Below are positions 9,409-17,675 of a DNA stretch of 23,768 bases, piece by piece (position 1 is the stretch's first letter; each line of letters opens with the position of its first letter). The notes below the pieces were generated by a model. It was not told where the DNA came from, did no database searches, and saw nothing but the letters and a program-made list of their open reading frames with translations. Origin of the DNA: Ramicandelaber brevisporus (lineage: Eukaryota; Kickxellomycota; Ramicandelaberales; Ramicandelaberaceae). The DNA lies in NCBI GenBank assembly GCA_025201865.1, contig MU602947.1, forward strand, positions 1 through 23,768. Reading direction: 5' to 3'. The translations under genes were made by a program, and so were the position numbers.

Positions 9409-9748
9409 ATTGCTGTTCAAGCTCAATTAACCGCGTTTCAAGCACCTCAACTCTTTCGTGCAATTCATTGTTCTCGCCAACCAAATCCTGCCCAATGCGT
9501 GAGAGTTCAGCTACAATGTCGTCCTTGTTCCGCAAGTCTTTGGTGGCATGTCGAATCATGTCGCGAAGCTCAGACACATTGAGGCGGTTGATGAACGGTG
9601 TTGACAGTTCAGGAAGTGCTGTTGTAGCGCCATCACCACCATCGAAACTATTGTTGTCGTTGTCGTCGTGTTCAAAAGAGACTCTGTTTCGCTTGGTTGG
9701 CGTCACTTGGTTGGAGCTATTGTTGTTGCTGTTGCTATTGTCTGTCAT
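7301..9748 (-). CDS. coiled-coil protein with CC1-box-like N-terminus and polyQ tract
   Basis: An 815-residue protein dominated by coiled coil. After an Asn/Asp-rich N-terminus comes a conserved-looking block at about residues 49-110 containing DIVAELSRIGQDLVGENNEL (77-96). It resembles the CC1 box (AAxxGxxLLxxNxxL) by which BICD, BICDR, Spindly and TRAK/HAP1-type adaptors bind dynein light-intermediate chain. The Ala-Ala pair is Leu-Ser here, but Gly86, Leu89 and Asn93 fit. A pure CAG tract follows (13 codons, about 116-128). Heptad-rich, Lys/Glu-rich segments run at about 225-430, 450-545 and 600-680. They are separated by Asn- and Gly/Ser/Asn-rich linkers (9110-9150 and 7990-8060 in DNA). 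The C-terminal 130 residues are disordered, with a basic end (NIKKVRRDE). No catalytic domain is seen. Adaptor or scaffold is inferred; any other long coiled-coil protein (spindle-pole, golgin-like) remains possible. It starts 237 bp from the divergent DAD1 gene. Confidence 0.75.
9365..9403 (-). repeat. (CAG)13 trinucleotide repeat
   Basis: Thirteen uninterrupted CTG on the plus strand, read as CAG (Gln) in the coiled-coil gene. It is a pure tract with no CAA interruptions, unlike the mixed tracts of the Ste12-like gene, so it should be length-variable. Confidence 0.92.
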
Positions 9749-9985
9749 GTGTCGAGTTGTGTTGAGCTTTGTGTGTTTGATTTGTTTGTATTATTGTGAT
9801 TAAGGTTGTGATAGTGTTGAGAAACAAAAGTAAACAAACAAACAAACAAACAAACAAACAAGCACTCAACTTTTGTCACACACACACTCTCTTTTTCTGT
9901 CTCCGTCTCTCTCGTTGTATTGGACAACCTCACAACCTCACAAAAGAAAAAGAAAAAGAAAAAGAAACAACAGTTAAACGACACA
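9749..9985. promoter_or_regulatory. divergent promoter between coiled-coil gene and DAD1
   Basis: A 237-bp space between two start codons pointing apart. It contains (AAAC)7 at 9832-9859, a pyrimidine-rich stretch at about 9890-9915 and an AAAAG-repeat purine tract (about 9942-9968) just before the DAD1 ATG. No clear TATA box is seen on either side. Shared control is possible from the spacing but not shown. Confidence 0.5.
9832..9859 (+). repeat. (AAAC)7 microsatellite
   Basis: Seven perfect AAAC units in the divergent promoter between the coiled-coil gene and DAD1. Confidence 0.9.
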
Positions 9986-10240
9986 ATGGTCAAGGCAGAG
10001 CAGTACGAGCAGGCTCGCGAGACACTAGTGTACGAGCTTGCTATCGAACTGGAAAAGCTCGTTGGCAATCTAACAATCCTGAACAGAAATCTCGAAGACA
10101 CAGTTGCACTGGGAGCAAAAACAGGCACAGTCGCTGCAACATGGAGAACATTCCACGGCATTCTCATTGCAAACAACAACGACGTTAACACCGAGTCAAA
10201 CAATGCTATCAATGCTGCTACCGACTCTAACAATCAGTAA
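9986..10240 (+). CDS. DAD1: DASH/DAM1 complex subunit DAD1
   Basis: An 84-residue protein. Residues 7-60 match DAD1: YEQARETLVYELAIELEKL, then NLTILNRNLEDTVALG and a closing TWRTFHGIL (compare the family pattern of an E-x(2)-R-x(2)-L-helix, LN-x-NLE, a Gly-x-E/K turn and LW-x-x-F). DAD1 is a small helical subunit of the ten-protein ring that couples kinetochores to spindle microtubules in fungi. It is essential in budding yeast. The last 24 residues are a disordered Asn-rich tail. The frame extends upstream to an ATG at 9920, but that would add a Lys run encoded by the AAAAG purine tract; the ATG at 9986 has a good context (ACACAATGG) and starts just before the conserved helix. The gene is divergent from the coiled-coil gene and convergent with the aldehyde dehydrogenase gene. 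Confidence 0.88.
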   Translation: MVKAEQYEQARETLVYELAIELEKLVGNLTILNRNLEDTVALGAKTGTVAATWRTFHGILIANNNDVNTESNNAINAATDSNNQ

Positions 10241-10248
10241 CCAGTTAT

Positions 10249-10254
10249 AATAAA
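10249..10254 (+). terminator. DAD1 polyadenylation signal AATAAA
   Basis: AATAAA begins 9 nt after the DAD1 stop codon. The next 100 bp are T-rich. Confidence 0.5.
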
Positions 10255-10288
10255 CAACAAGCTAACTTTGTACTACATTCTTTTACTT

Positions 10289-10302
10289 TTTATTCTTTTA
10301 TT
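10289..10302 (-). terminator. ALDH polyadenylation signals, two AATAAA copies
   Basis: TTTATT at 10289-10294 and 10297-10302 on the plus strand read as AATAAA on the minus strand, about 60-75 bp past the aldehyde dehydrogenase stop. With the DAD1 signal only 35 bp away, the two convergent transcripts probably end within the same 121-bp gap. Confidence 0.45.
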
Positions 10303-10361
10303 TTGCTTAACTACCTTGAGATGCGGAAGATATGAGTCGATGCGACTTGATACTTAGTTAG

Positions 10362-11972
10362 TTAGATGCCAATGAGAAGACGAAGAACATAGATGAGAGT
10401 CAGTGCGGTTGATACACCAGGCACCATTCTCACTGCGCGCTGCACACCCGTCATCTGCGAATGCGGCGGTGCATACAACAACGTCTTGATGGCATCAAGC
10501 TTCCACGCATTTTCCGGTCCAGTCAGCGGCATGAACCGCAGTGCATCCAGCTTGTACGGACCCGTAGCCTGTCTCGTCAACACACTACGGCGATGCACAA
10601 ACGTCTCAAACGTATGCTTGCCATGATACGCGCCAATGCCCGAGGCACCGCATCCACCAAACGGAAGCTCTGGAGCAGCCATGTGCATCGCGGTATCGTT
10701 GACCACCGCGCCGCCTGAGCGAGTGTTGTCCAAAATGTATTTTGCAGTGGTGCCAGTATTGGCGGTGAAAATGTACATTGCAAGTGGATTGTCCTTCGTG
10801 TTGATATAATCCACCGCTTCTTGGATACTGTCCACCACAATAACTGGCAGAATTGGCCCAAAGATCTCATCCTCCATCAATGGATCATCTTTTGGTGCAC
10901 CTGACACAATTGTTGGTGGAATGTACAGGTCATCCTCGTCCAGATCATCCAACATGACCTTTTGACCATAGCTTCCCACCAAATTTACCTTCCCAGTGGC
11001 CACACTGCGCTCCAGCACATTGCGCAAACGCAGGAAATGGCGCTTTGAGATGATACGTCCATAATCTGCCGACTGCTTTGGATCAGCTCCGAATGCACCC
11101 TTGATGGCATTGCCCAGTAACTGCACAAAGCGTGGATAGACGGAGCGCATTACCAAAATGTAGTCAACGGCCACACAAGTCTGGGATGTGTTGATAAACT
11201 TGCCCCACACAATGCGTTCAGCAGCACGCTTCATGTCAACCAGATTAGAATCAATGATGGCGGGCGATTTGCCACCAAGCTCCAATGTCACGGGGCAGAG
11301 GTTACGAGCGCCGGCAGCCATGTAAATCTTGCCAATTGAGCCAGCGCCGGTGTAAAAGATGTGATCGAAGTGGTACTTGAGCAGCTCGGTGGATTGCTCA
11401 ACAGCGCCGTTGACAACTCGTACAACACTTGGGTCGAGATATCCATCAACAAGCTTGGTAATGGCACGCATCGAGTGCACAGCAATCTCACTTGGCTTTA
11501 CAACCACGCAGTTGCCAGCTGCAATCGCGCCAATCAATGGCAAAACAAGCAACCGCACCGGGTAATTCCACGGTCCGGCAATCAGCACAACACCCTGCGG
11601 CTCTTTGCGGATCTCAAGCGTGTCTTGAATGAAAGCGACGCTCTCGCTGCGCACCGATTCTGGAGCAGCCCACAGCTCGAGCTTGTCCAGGTATTCTTGA
11701 CACTCCTTTTGGGCAACCCAGATTTCAAACGCGAGGTTGTGGGCAGGTGCACGGCGCATATCGGCGTGGATGGCATTGGCGAGCTCAGATTCGAGGTCCT
11801 TGAGACCGTCGAGCAGAGCAGAGAGGAGTTTGGCGCGATACGCGAGTGGGCGAGTGCGACCGCTGGCAAACGTCTTGTGGAGAGAATCGACAGTGGTGGA
11901 AATGTCGGATAAAGGGGTATAGTACGACTCTGCAGAGTCAACAGCAGCCGCGGCAGCGGTGGAAGTGCTCAT
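10362..11972 (-). CDS. ALDH3-type fatty aldehyde dehydrogenase, membrane tail-anchored
   Basis: A 536-residue NAD(P)-dependent aldehyde dehydrogenase of the ALDH3 group, like yeast Hfd1 and human ALDH3A2. It would oxidise long-chain aldehydes to fatty acids. Visible motifs: GVVLIAGPWNYP (128-138, with the oxyanion Asn136), VVVKPSE (156-162), the Gly-rich YTGAGSIGK (208-215), LELGGKSP with the general base Glu231, and the catalytic Cys266 in NTSQTCVAVDY. The usual Gly of GQTC is Ser here. Near the C-terminus are FGPILP and LPFGGCGASGIGAYHG, typical of the family. The last about 25 residues form a hydrophobic helix (VSTALTLIYVLRLLIGI), as expected for a tail anchor in ER, peroxisome or outer mitochondrial membrane. 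The length agrees with Hfd1-type enzymes. The Ala-rich first 12 residues are not conserved. The gene is single-exon. Substrate range and organelle are inferred. Confidence 0.92.
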   Translation of the reverse strand: MSTSTAAAAAVDSAESYYTPLSDISTTVDSLHKTFASGRTRPLAYRAKLLSALLDGLKDLESELANAIHADMRRAPAHNLAFEIWVAQKECQEYLDKLELWAAPESVRSESVAFIQDTLEIRKEPQGVVLIAGPWNYPVRLLVLPLIGAIAAGNCVVVKPSEIAVHSMRAITKLVDGYLDPSVVRVVNGAVEQSTELLKYHFDHIFYTGAGSIGKIYMAAGARNLCPVTLELGGKSPAIIDSNLVDMKRAAERIVWGKFINTSQTCVAVDYILVMRSVYPRFVQLLGNAIKGAFGADPKQSADYGRIISKRHFLRLRNVLERSVATGKVNLVGSYGQKVMLDDLDEDDLYIPPTIVSGAPKDDPLMEDEIFGPILPVIVVDSIQEAVDYINTKDNPLAMYIFTANTGTTAKYILDNTRSGGAVVNDTAMHMAAPELPFGGCGASGIGAYHGKHTFETFVHRRSVLTRQATGPYKLDALRFMPLTGPENAWKLDAIKTLLYAPPHSQMTGVQRAVRMVPGVSTALTLIYVLRLLIGI

Positions 11973-12410
11973 CTGTTGGAGGTTGAGAAGGTGATTTACA
12001 AAACGAAACTACGTAACGTGTGTGTGTGTTGTGTGTACAGAAGGGCAAGTCGGCGTGGAGGTGAGTGTGAGTGAGTGAGTGAGTGAGTGAGTGAGTGAGT
12101 GAGTGAGTGTGTTCTTCGGTCTATTCGGTGTCAAATCTGTGACTGTTGAAAACGAACTCACTTGCGCACACAAGAGGCGAGTCATTCGTGTGCAATATAA
12201 ACAAAAATTCGAAGATTAAATTGCAATCTACAATAATACCAACAACAACAACATTAACAACAACATGCACTTCACTGCCTAAATTACAATGTTGGATTAC
12301 TTACTTGATATTGTTTACTTTCTTACTTTTACAAAAATAGATGATTATTAAAAAATAAAGAGAAGGAAAAGTAGCGAAGAAATGCTATTTTTAAGTTCGA
12401 AAATATGAGA
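11973..12410. other. intergenic: ALDH upstream region and ENA 3' region
   Basis: 438 bp. The right side is A/T-rich and serves as the 3' region of the ENA ATPase gene. The left side is the leader and promoter of the aldehyde dehydrogenase and holds (GT)n and (GTGA)n microsatellites. No gene is seen. Confidence 0.6.
12067..12106 (+). repeat. (GTGA)10 microsatellite
   Basis: Ten perfect GTGA units (TCAC on the coding strand) about 95-135 bp upstream of the aldehyde dehydrogenase ATG. Imperfect units flank it, and a short (GT)n run precedes it at about 12018-12036. Confidence 0.93.
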
Positions 12411-15400
12411 TTAATATTTTTCGTTGACAGTGTTGGCAGCGGCAGTTGAGGTAGTGCCAAAGCGACGGAACATCTTGTTGCGAATGCCGCCGGTGAATCG
12501 CTCAACGGCAGTGCCAGTGGTGGTCTCACGGTCAGTAATGGATCCCATTGTTCTGGCACGGAATCTCGGGGCCATCCACTTGCGCTTGGCAAACTTGTAC
12601 GTTTCGGCAATGATCAGGAACAGGAAGATGGATGCAAACACCATGCCCCACTCCCAGCCAATTGGCGAGTGCTTGAAGATGGAGTGGTTGACACCTGGAA
12701 TGTACAGCGCCAGCAGGCAGATGAGAATGCCGCAGCCAATGGAGTAGAGCAGGTAGCGGTTGCTGACGAGACGAGAGCCCAAACCAGACCAGTGCCACTG
12801 AGATTCACGCATGTCACGAGCATTATAGGCGTGGACGAGGATAAGCAGCGTCAAAGTGGCAAACACGGCACCACGAGCACGGAACACGGTCTCACAGGCA
12901 TCGCTGTGCTGACTGTTGCAATCCTCGCCCAGGTTACCATCACCGTATCCAAACACTACAATGGCAAAGTTGGCCAGAGTAATCAAGCCCATCGTGACAC
13001 CATAGAACAGAATATCGCCGATAACTTCCCAGGTAAAGAGACCCTCAGTAGATGGACGTGGTGGACGGCGCATAGTATCTGGGTGCAGGCTCTCGAGACC
13101 AAGGGACATGGCAGGCGGCGAGCTAGTGAGCAAGTTGTTGACCAAAATTTGGACAGGTGACATTGGGTAGACTGATGCGCCAGTGGCGTCCATGAATGCC
13201 AGACCAACGACCAGTGGGACCAATTCAGCAACATTGCCAGCAACCAAGTGCATGATAAACTTTTGGATGTTGGCAAAGATACGACGACCTTCTTCAACGG
13301 CACGCACAATGGTGGCAAAGTTGTCGTCAGTCAGCACGATGTCCGATGCCTGCTTGGCGACATCAGAGCCCTGCATACCCATGGAGACGCCAATGTCGGA
13401 GATTTTGAGAGATGGAGCGTCGTTGACACCGTCACCGGTCATGGCAGTGATGGCACCGCGGCGATGCAGTGCGCGAATCATCTTGACCTTGGTTTCTGGA
13501 GAGCAGCGGGCAATGACATGGGGCAGTTCCTGGAGCTGGTCAATCTCTTCGTCGGAGAGAGCATCAAACTCGGTGGCGGTCATGACCAGCTTGACATCCT
13601 GTTCGCCAACGGTGATGGCGTTGCTGGTCTGCTGTGTGTAGTACGACGGCAGGATACCAATCTCGCGAGCAATGGCTGTAGCAGTGGCGGGATGGTCGCC
13701 AGTGAGCATGTGGACGTTGATGCCAGCCTGGTAGCACTCCATGACACTGGGGCGAGACTCGACACGTGGTGGATCGTTGATGCCAACCATGCCGAGGTAG
13801 ATGAGGTTGCGCTCGAGCTCTTCACGTGGCCAGGTGTCTGGATCAGCATTGTCAAATTCAGCGGGATCAACCACTTTGTAACCAAGCGAGAGCACACGCA
13901 AGCCATTGGCAGCCAAGCGTTCAACCTGCTCAGACAACTGCTCATACAAGCCATTGTCACCGCCATCGGCGGCAGGGACTGGAAGTTGCTGCACTTTCTC
14001 GCCAACCTGGACAGCTGAGCAGATTGGAGCCAGACGCTCAGTGGCACCCTTGATGAACACAACAATACGGCCAGACACTGGCTCTTCGTAGATAACAGAC
14101 ATGCGCTTGATGGTGGAGTCGAATGGGAACTCGGCCAGCAGAAGCCATGGCTTGGAGAGAGTAGCAGCATCGGAGCCGGTTGGATTGATGAGGCGTGGCT
14201 TGCCCATGTTCATCTTGTGTGCAAACACTTGCAGCGCAACTTCGGTAGGGTCACCAATGCCAACCCAGCCCTCGCCGTCAATGGCAGGCTTGATCATCGA
14301 CATGTTGCAAAGAGCAGCGCAGCGAGTCATAATGGCCAGACCGGCAGACATGGTGTCGCGAGTGATCACAGTGCCGTTCATCTCGTCGGCTTGACCTTGA
14401 GCTTGAGCAGCAGAGGCAGTGGCAGAAGCAGGTGGCAGGACGAATGCAGTGGTGGTTTGGGCCAGCTCCTGATCCTTCTCGATGAAATCAGCAGGCTGTT
14501 GATTGGGGCTCATGAGCGTGGATGAAGTGATGTTGTTGCCTTCCAAGACAACCTCGCCGGTTGGTTCGAAGCCACTGCCAGTTACACGGTAGTATCCATC
14601 CTCCGGCAGCCACATGCGGGTAACCACCATCTTTGATTGCGTGAGAGTGCCAGTCTTGTCCGAACAGATTGTGGTCACCGATCCAATAGCCTCCAAGGCA
14701 CTGAGCTGGCGAACAAGAGCGCGGTTTTGAGCCATGCGATGCACACCAAACGCCATGGTCAGCGTCACAACAGCAACAAGACCTTCTGGGATGACTGCAA
14801 TGGCCAGCGAGATGGCGTAGATGGCAATATCAGCGTTGAACTTGAACTTGTTGACACCAAACACAACCACGGCCATCAGGAGAGCAACGACCAGCAGCAC
14901 GAGACCCATCTTGTCGAGACTCTTCTGGAGAACAGTGCGCTGGGAGACGGTGGCGGACGAGATGGTTTTGGCAATCTTGCCGATTTCAGTGCGGTTTCCA
15001 ATGGCGGTAACCACAGCGAGACCACGGCCCTTGGTGACGGTGGTGCTGCTGAACGCCATGTTGATGCGGTCGCCGAGTGGCTGGTTTGGGTCCGACTGGG
15101 CATTGGTGTCCTTGTTGACTGGCAGCGACTCGCCAGTGAGCATGGCTTCGTCAATGTCCAGGTTGAATGTCTCGATCAAGCGGCAGTCGGCGGCAACAAC
15201 GTCACCACTCTCAATCGCCAGAACATCACCAATGGCAACCTCGCGGGTCGGAATCGTAAGGAGAGTGCCGTCGCGCATGACACGCGCGGTTGGCGATGCC
15301 ATTCTACGCAGCGAGTCCATCGTCTTTTCGGCGCGATATTCTTGCATGAAGCCAATGCCGACGTTCAAGATGATGATACCAGCGATGACGCCGCCTTCGA

Positions 15401-15710
15401 ACCAGTCCTTGGCAACAAAGGAAATGACAAGAGCGCCAACGAGGATGAGAGTCATGATGTTGGCGATCTGGTGGAACAGGACACGCCAGGGAGAGATGCC
15501 AGAACCGCCAGTCAACTCGTTGAAGCCGTGTTCTTCATGGCGACGAGAGACTTCGGCAGAGGTCAAACCGTCAGTTGGGTCGGCAGCGAGGATGTGGATG
15601 GCGTCGTCGATGGTAAAAGTGTGGTATGGACGGTCCATGATGTGGACGTCAGAATGTGGCGACTTGCTGTCACCACTGCTTCTAATGGCAGGTGGGTGAG
15701 AAGAACTCAT
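12411..15710 (-). CDS. ENA1: ENA-type (P-type IID) Na+/K+ exporter ATPase
   Basis: A 1099-residue P-type ATPase. Order of landmarks: cation-ATPase N-domain (about 30-75, ending GFNELTGGSGISPWR), first helix pair (about 82-122) followed by GFMQEYRAEKTMDSLRRM, which is typical of the fungal ENA group, TGES (192-195) in the actuator domain, IPEGL (307-311) in helix 4, the phosphorylation site CSDKTGTLTQ with Asp351, the hinge TGDGVNDAPSLK, and the M5-M6 region NVAELVPLVVGLAFMD...SPVQILVNNLLTSSPPAMSLGLE. Four more hydrophobic helices follow. ENA pumps export Na+, Li+ or K+ at high salt or high pH and give salt tolerance. A SERCA/PMR1-type Ca2+ pump is the main alternative; the EYRAEKTMDSLR stretch and the helix-6 sequence favour ENA. 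The tail ends in a basic, Thr-rich segment. Length is normal and the gene is single-exon. Its promoter faces that of the Ste12-like gene. Confidence 0.9.
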   Translation of the reverse strand: MSSSHPPAIRSSGDSKSPHSDVHIMDRPYHTFTIDDAIHILAADPTDGLTSAEVSRRHEEHGFNELTGGSGISPWRVLFHQIANIMTLILVGALVISFVAKDWFEGGVIAGIIILNVGIGFMQEYRAEKTMDSLRRMASPTARVMRDGTLLTIPTREVAIGDVLAIESGDVVAADCRLIETFNLDIDEAMLTGESLPVNKDTNAQSDPNQPLGDRINMAFSSTTVTKGRGLAVVTAIGNRTEIGKIAKTISSATVSQRTVLQKSLDKMGLVLLVVALLMAVVVFGVNKFKFNADIAIYAISLAIAVIPEGLVAVVTLTMAFGVHRMAQNRALVRQLSALEAIGSVTTICSDKTGTLTQSKMVVTRMWLPEDGYYRVTGSGFEPTGEVVLEGNNITSSTLMSPNQQPADFIEKDQELAQTTTAFVLPPASATASAAQAQGQADEMNGTVITRDTMSAGLAIMTRCAALCNMSMIKPAIDGEGWVGIGDPTEVALQVFAHKMNMGKPRLINPTGSDAATLSKPWLLLAEFPFDSTIKRMSVIYEEPVSGRIVVFIKGATERLAPICSAVQVGEKVQQLPVPAADGGDNGLYEQLSEQVERLAANGLRVLSLGYKVVDPAEFDNADPDTWPREELERNLIYLGMVGINDPPRVESRPSVMECYQAGINVHMLTGDHPATATAIAREIGILPSYYTQQTSNAITVGEQDVKLVMTATEFDALSDEEIDQLQELPHVIARCSPETKVKMIRALHRRGAITAMTGDGVNDAPSLKISDIGVSMGMQGSDVAKQASDIVLTDDNFATIVRAVEEGRRIFANIQKFIMHLVAGNVAELVPLVVGLAFMDATGASVYPMSPVQILVNNLLTSSPPAMSLGLESLHPDTMRRPPRPSTEGLFTWEVIGDILFYGVTMGLITLANFAIVVFGYGDGNLGEDCNSQHSDACETVFRARGAVFATLTLLILVHAYNARDMRESQWHWSGLGSRLVSNRYLLYSIGCGILICLLALYIPGVNHSIFKHSPIGWEWGMVFASIFLFLIIAETYKFAKRKWMAPRFRARTMGSITDRETTTGTAVERFTGGIRNKMFRRFGTTSTAAANTVNEKY

Positions 15711-15999
15711 GTGAGATTATCGGTATTAGTATTATTGCTATTGTGAGAAACAAACGAGTAAACTAGAGAAGGCCACAATGGCGGTGGCGGAAAGTGAACC
15801 AAAACAAAAGATGAAGGGCTGAAACGGAGTGACGGAGATGGTCGAAGGATGAAAGATAAAAAAGATATGATGATAGCGGCGGCGGCGGTGGCGATATTGG
15901 CGATGAGTTCGCGCTAATAATGTTTGGAGAAAGTAAAGAAGCTGATGTTCTGTCCGAATCGAAAGTCCAAGTTCGGCGCAGCCGGAACCCGCCTTCAGG

Positions 16000-16011
16000 T
16001 ATTTATATTGG
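16000..16011 (-). promoter_or_regulatory. TATA box with overlapping CCAAT, ENA promoter
   Basis: On the minus strand the sequence reads CCAATATAAATA: a CCAAT element directly joined to TATAAATA, about 290 bp upstream of the ENA ATG at 15710. Confidence 0.45.
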
Positions 16012-16269
16012 ATTCATGGCGGCTACGCAGGCGGTCGTCCAAACACCATCACAGCCACTGACAGCCATTAAGAGTCACCACAAGTTCTCCAAAACCAAAG
16101 GCCAAAAATCCAAAAATGTGATTGGGCAGTTGTCAAAAATCGAAGGATGATGAGTGACGTAGTTGCTCACCCACCACAAAAAGCCAACCACCGTTCAATA
16201 TGCGCACAGAGCACAACAACAACAACAGCAGCTCTAGCCCCCACCAATCACCGGCTAGCTATGGGTACC

Positions 16270-16275
16270 CACGTG
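16270..16275. promoter_or_regulatory. CACGTG E-box
   Basis: A palindromic CACGTG, the site bound by Cbf1/Pho4-type bHLH factors, within ACCCACGTGCGG. It is 560 bp from the ENA start and 1.26 kb from the Ste12-like start. Function is unproven. Confidence 0.3.
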
Positions 16276-16560
16276 CGGTGACCATCACAGCGAAACATCC
16301 TCAGTTCTCGCAGTATCATTGCGCCATGCCTTCATCCATTGGCCCGCTTCAGCAGTTTGGCAGAATGAGTTTGTGAGATAGAAGGGTGGCGACTCTCGCG
16401 CACGCGGTAGCACGCGACCTGATAATAAGCTGGCAGTCAAAGCGTGAGAAAATGGAAACCCCGTTGAACTCAATATCCGCATTCATGGCCAACGGCCGAG
16501 GAACCACTGAAACTGCGAACTTGGATTACTAACTCGAACTTCGGAGAAGAAGAAGGAAAA

Positions 16561-16584
16561 GAAGATGAAGATGAAGATGAAGAT
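16561..16584 (+). repeat. (GAAGAT)4 hexanucleotide repeat
   Basis: Four perfect GAAGAT units preceded by a purine-rich run, in the divergent ENA/Ste12-like promoter region. Confidence 0.85.
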
Positions 16585-17393
16585 CGGATTATATTTCAAC
16601 CGAACTTGAGCTGAAACCAAACTTGGAAAGAAATAAAAACAAAACAAAACAACAACAGCAGCACTTGGCGATAATTTAGTTTGAGCAATTTTACTTGCTT
16701 TTTAAAAGGGAAAGGCGGACTTGTATTTTAAATAAATTGAGAATTTTGGTCACGATAAAATGCGCAGCAACAGATTGAGAATGAATAAGCTAATGAACGA
16801 ACAAACAGGCGACTGTTTGATTCGAATGTGCCTGGGTGTTGCCTCATGCAGCAGTCTTCGTCATCGCCACTGAGCCGCAGTCTCTCGGTTCTGTGTGTGT
16901 ACTTGCGTTAGTGTGGTCGTGTGTGTGCATGCGTATGCGTGTGTGTGTGCAACTCTGTCAGTCTTCTTTCCATCCAGCTTTGTCAGCAGAATACACTTTT
17001 CTAACGCCACGCTTGCTTGCCTTGCTTGCTTGCTTGCTTTTCAGGCTCTATTCAGGCTCTAGCCACTTCGCAGAGATACACACGCACATCCACACAAACA
17101 TCCACACATACACACACACATCCACACAGTGCGAAAACAAAAAAATAACCTCCCGTTCGGGTGACCAGCAACAGCGACGACGACGCCGACAACGACGACC
17201 TCTCATCTGGCTGTGCCGCCTGCATTTCCATTTTTATACCGCCTTCCTTTTCTTTCTTTTTTTTGTGAGCACAAACCAAGTATTTTTTTTGCCATCGCCA
17301 TAATCGCTATCATCTATTGTTTGCAAGCAAACTGCTCTGGCCTGGTTGTGCATACACCTTCCTCCCTCTCCCCCAATATACCAGCCCCACTGT

Positions 17394-17400
17394 TATATAG
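17394..17400 (+). promoter_or_regulatory. TATA box of the Ste12-like gene
   Basis: TATATAG, 136 bp upstream of the ATG at 17536. No ATG lies between this motif and the start codon, so the leader has no upstream reading frame if transcription starts just downstream. Confidence 0.5.
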
Positions 17401-17535
17401 AAGACACCTTGCTGGTGATTCTGTAACCTTTCTTTCCAATAAAAAAGAGTTGGAACCGACCAGCAGAAAACCAGAAGCGGCGCTGCCAAAATCAGCGTTG
17501 ACAGTTCGACCACTCCTCGACTTCCACCTGCCGCC

Positions 17536-17619
17536 ATGATGAACGGTGACCTCGTCGCCATCAGCGGCTTGCTGAATCAGCAGCAGGCTCAGCGACAAAG
17601 ACTGCTTTTACTTCAGCAA

Positions 17620-17675
<56 letters not shown>

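Larger units (their letters stand above)
15711..17535. other. 1.8-kb divergent intergenic region between ENA and the Ste12-like gene
   Basis: Contains the two promoters. Seen: TATAAATA with an adjoining CCAAT (minus, 16000-16011), three TGAAAC motifs on the plus strand (15820, 16508 and 16612), CACGTG at 16270-16275, (GAAGAT)4 at 16561-16584, CA/GT-rich runs (16890-16945 and 17080-17130), a GTTTGC-AA-GCAAAC inverted repeat at 17319-17332 and TATATAG at 17394. Open frames at 15920-16150 and 16836-17303 (plus) are low-complexity or unlike known proteins and are not called as genes. Confidence 0.6.

Noticed and set aside
9920-9985. N-terminal extension of DAD1 from an earlier ATG
   Set aside because: It would add a polylysine run encoded by a purine tract; DAD1 homologues start close to the conserved helix.
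14637-15746. Open frame of 369 codons on the plus strand
   Set aside because: Antisense to the ENA ATPase, with no recognisable domain.
15920-16150. 76-residue plus-strand frame
   Set aside because: No resemblance to known proteins; it overlaps the putative ENA TATA/CCAAT element. Left as intergenic.
16836-17303. Possible 155-residue protein upstream of the Ste12-like gene
   Set aside because: Made of CA/GT repeats (Val-Cys-Val, His-Thr-His runs) and Arg/Phe runs. It ends before the likely TATA at 17394, so it is not a uORF of the main transcript.
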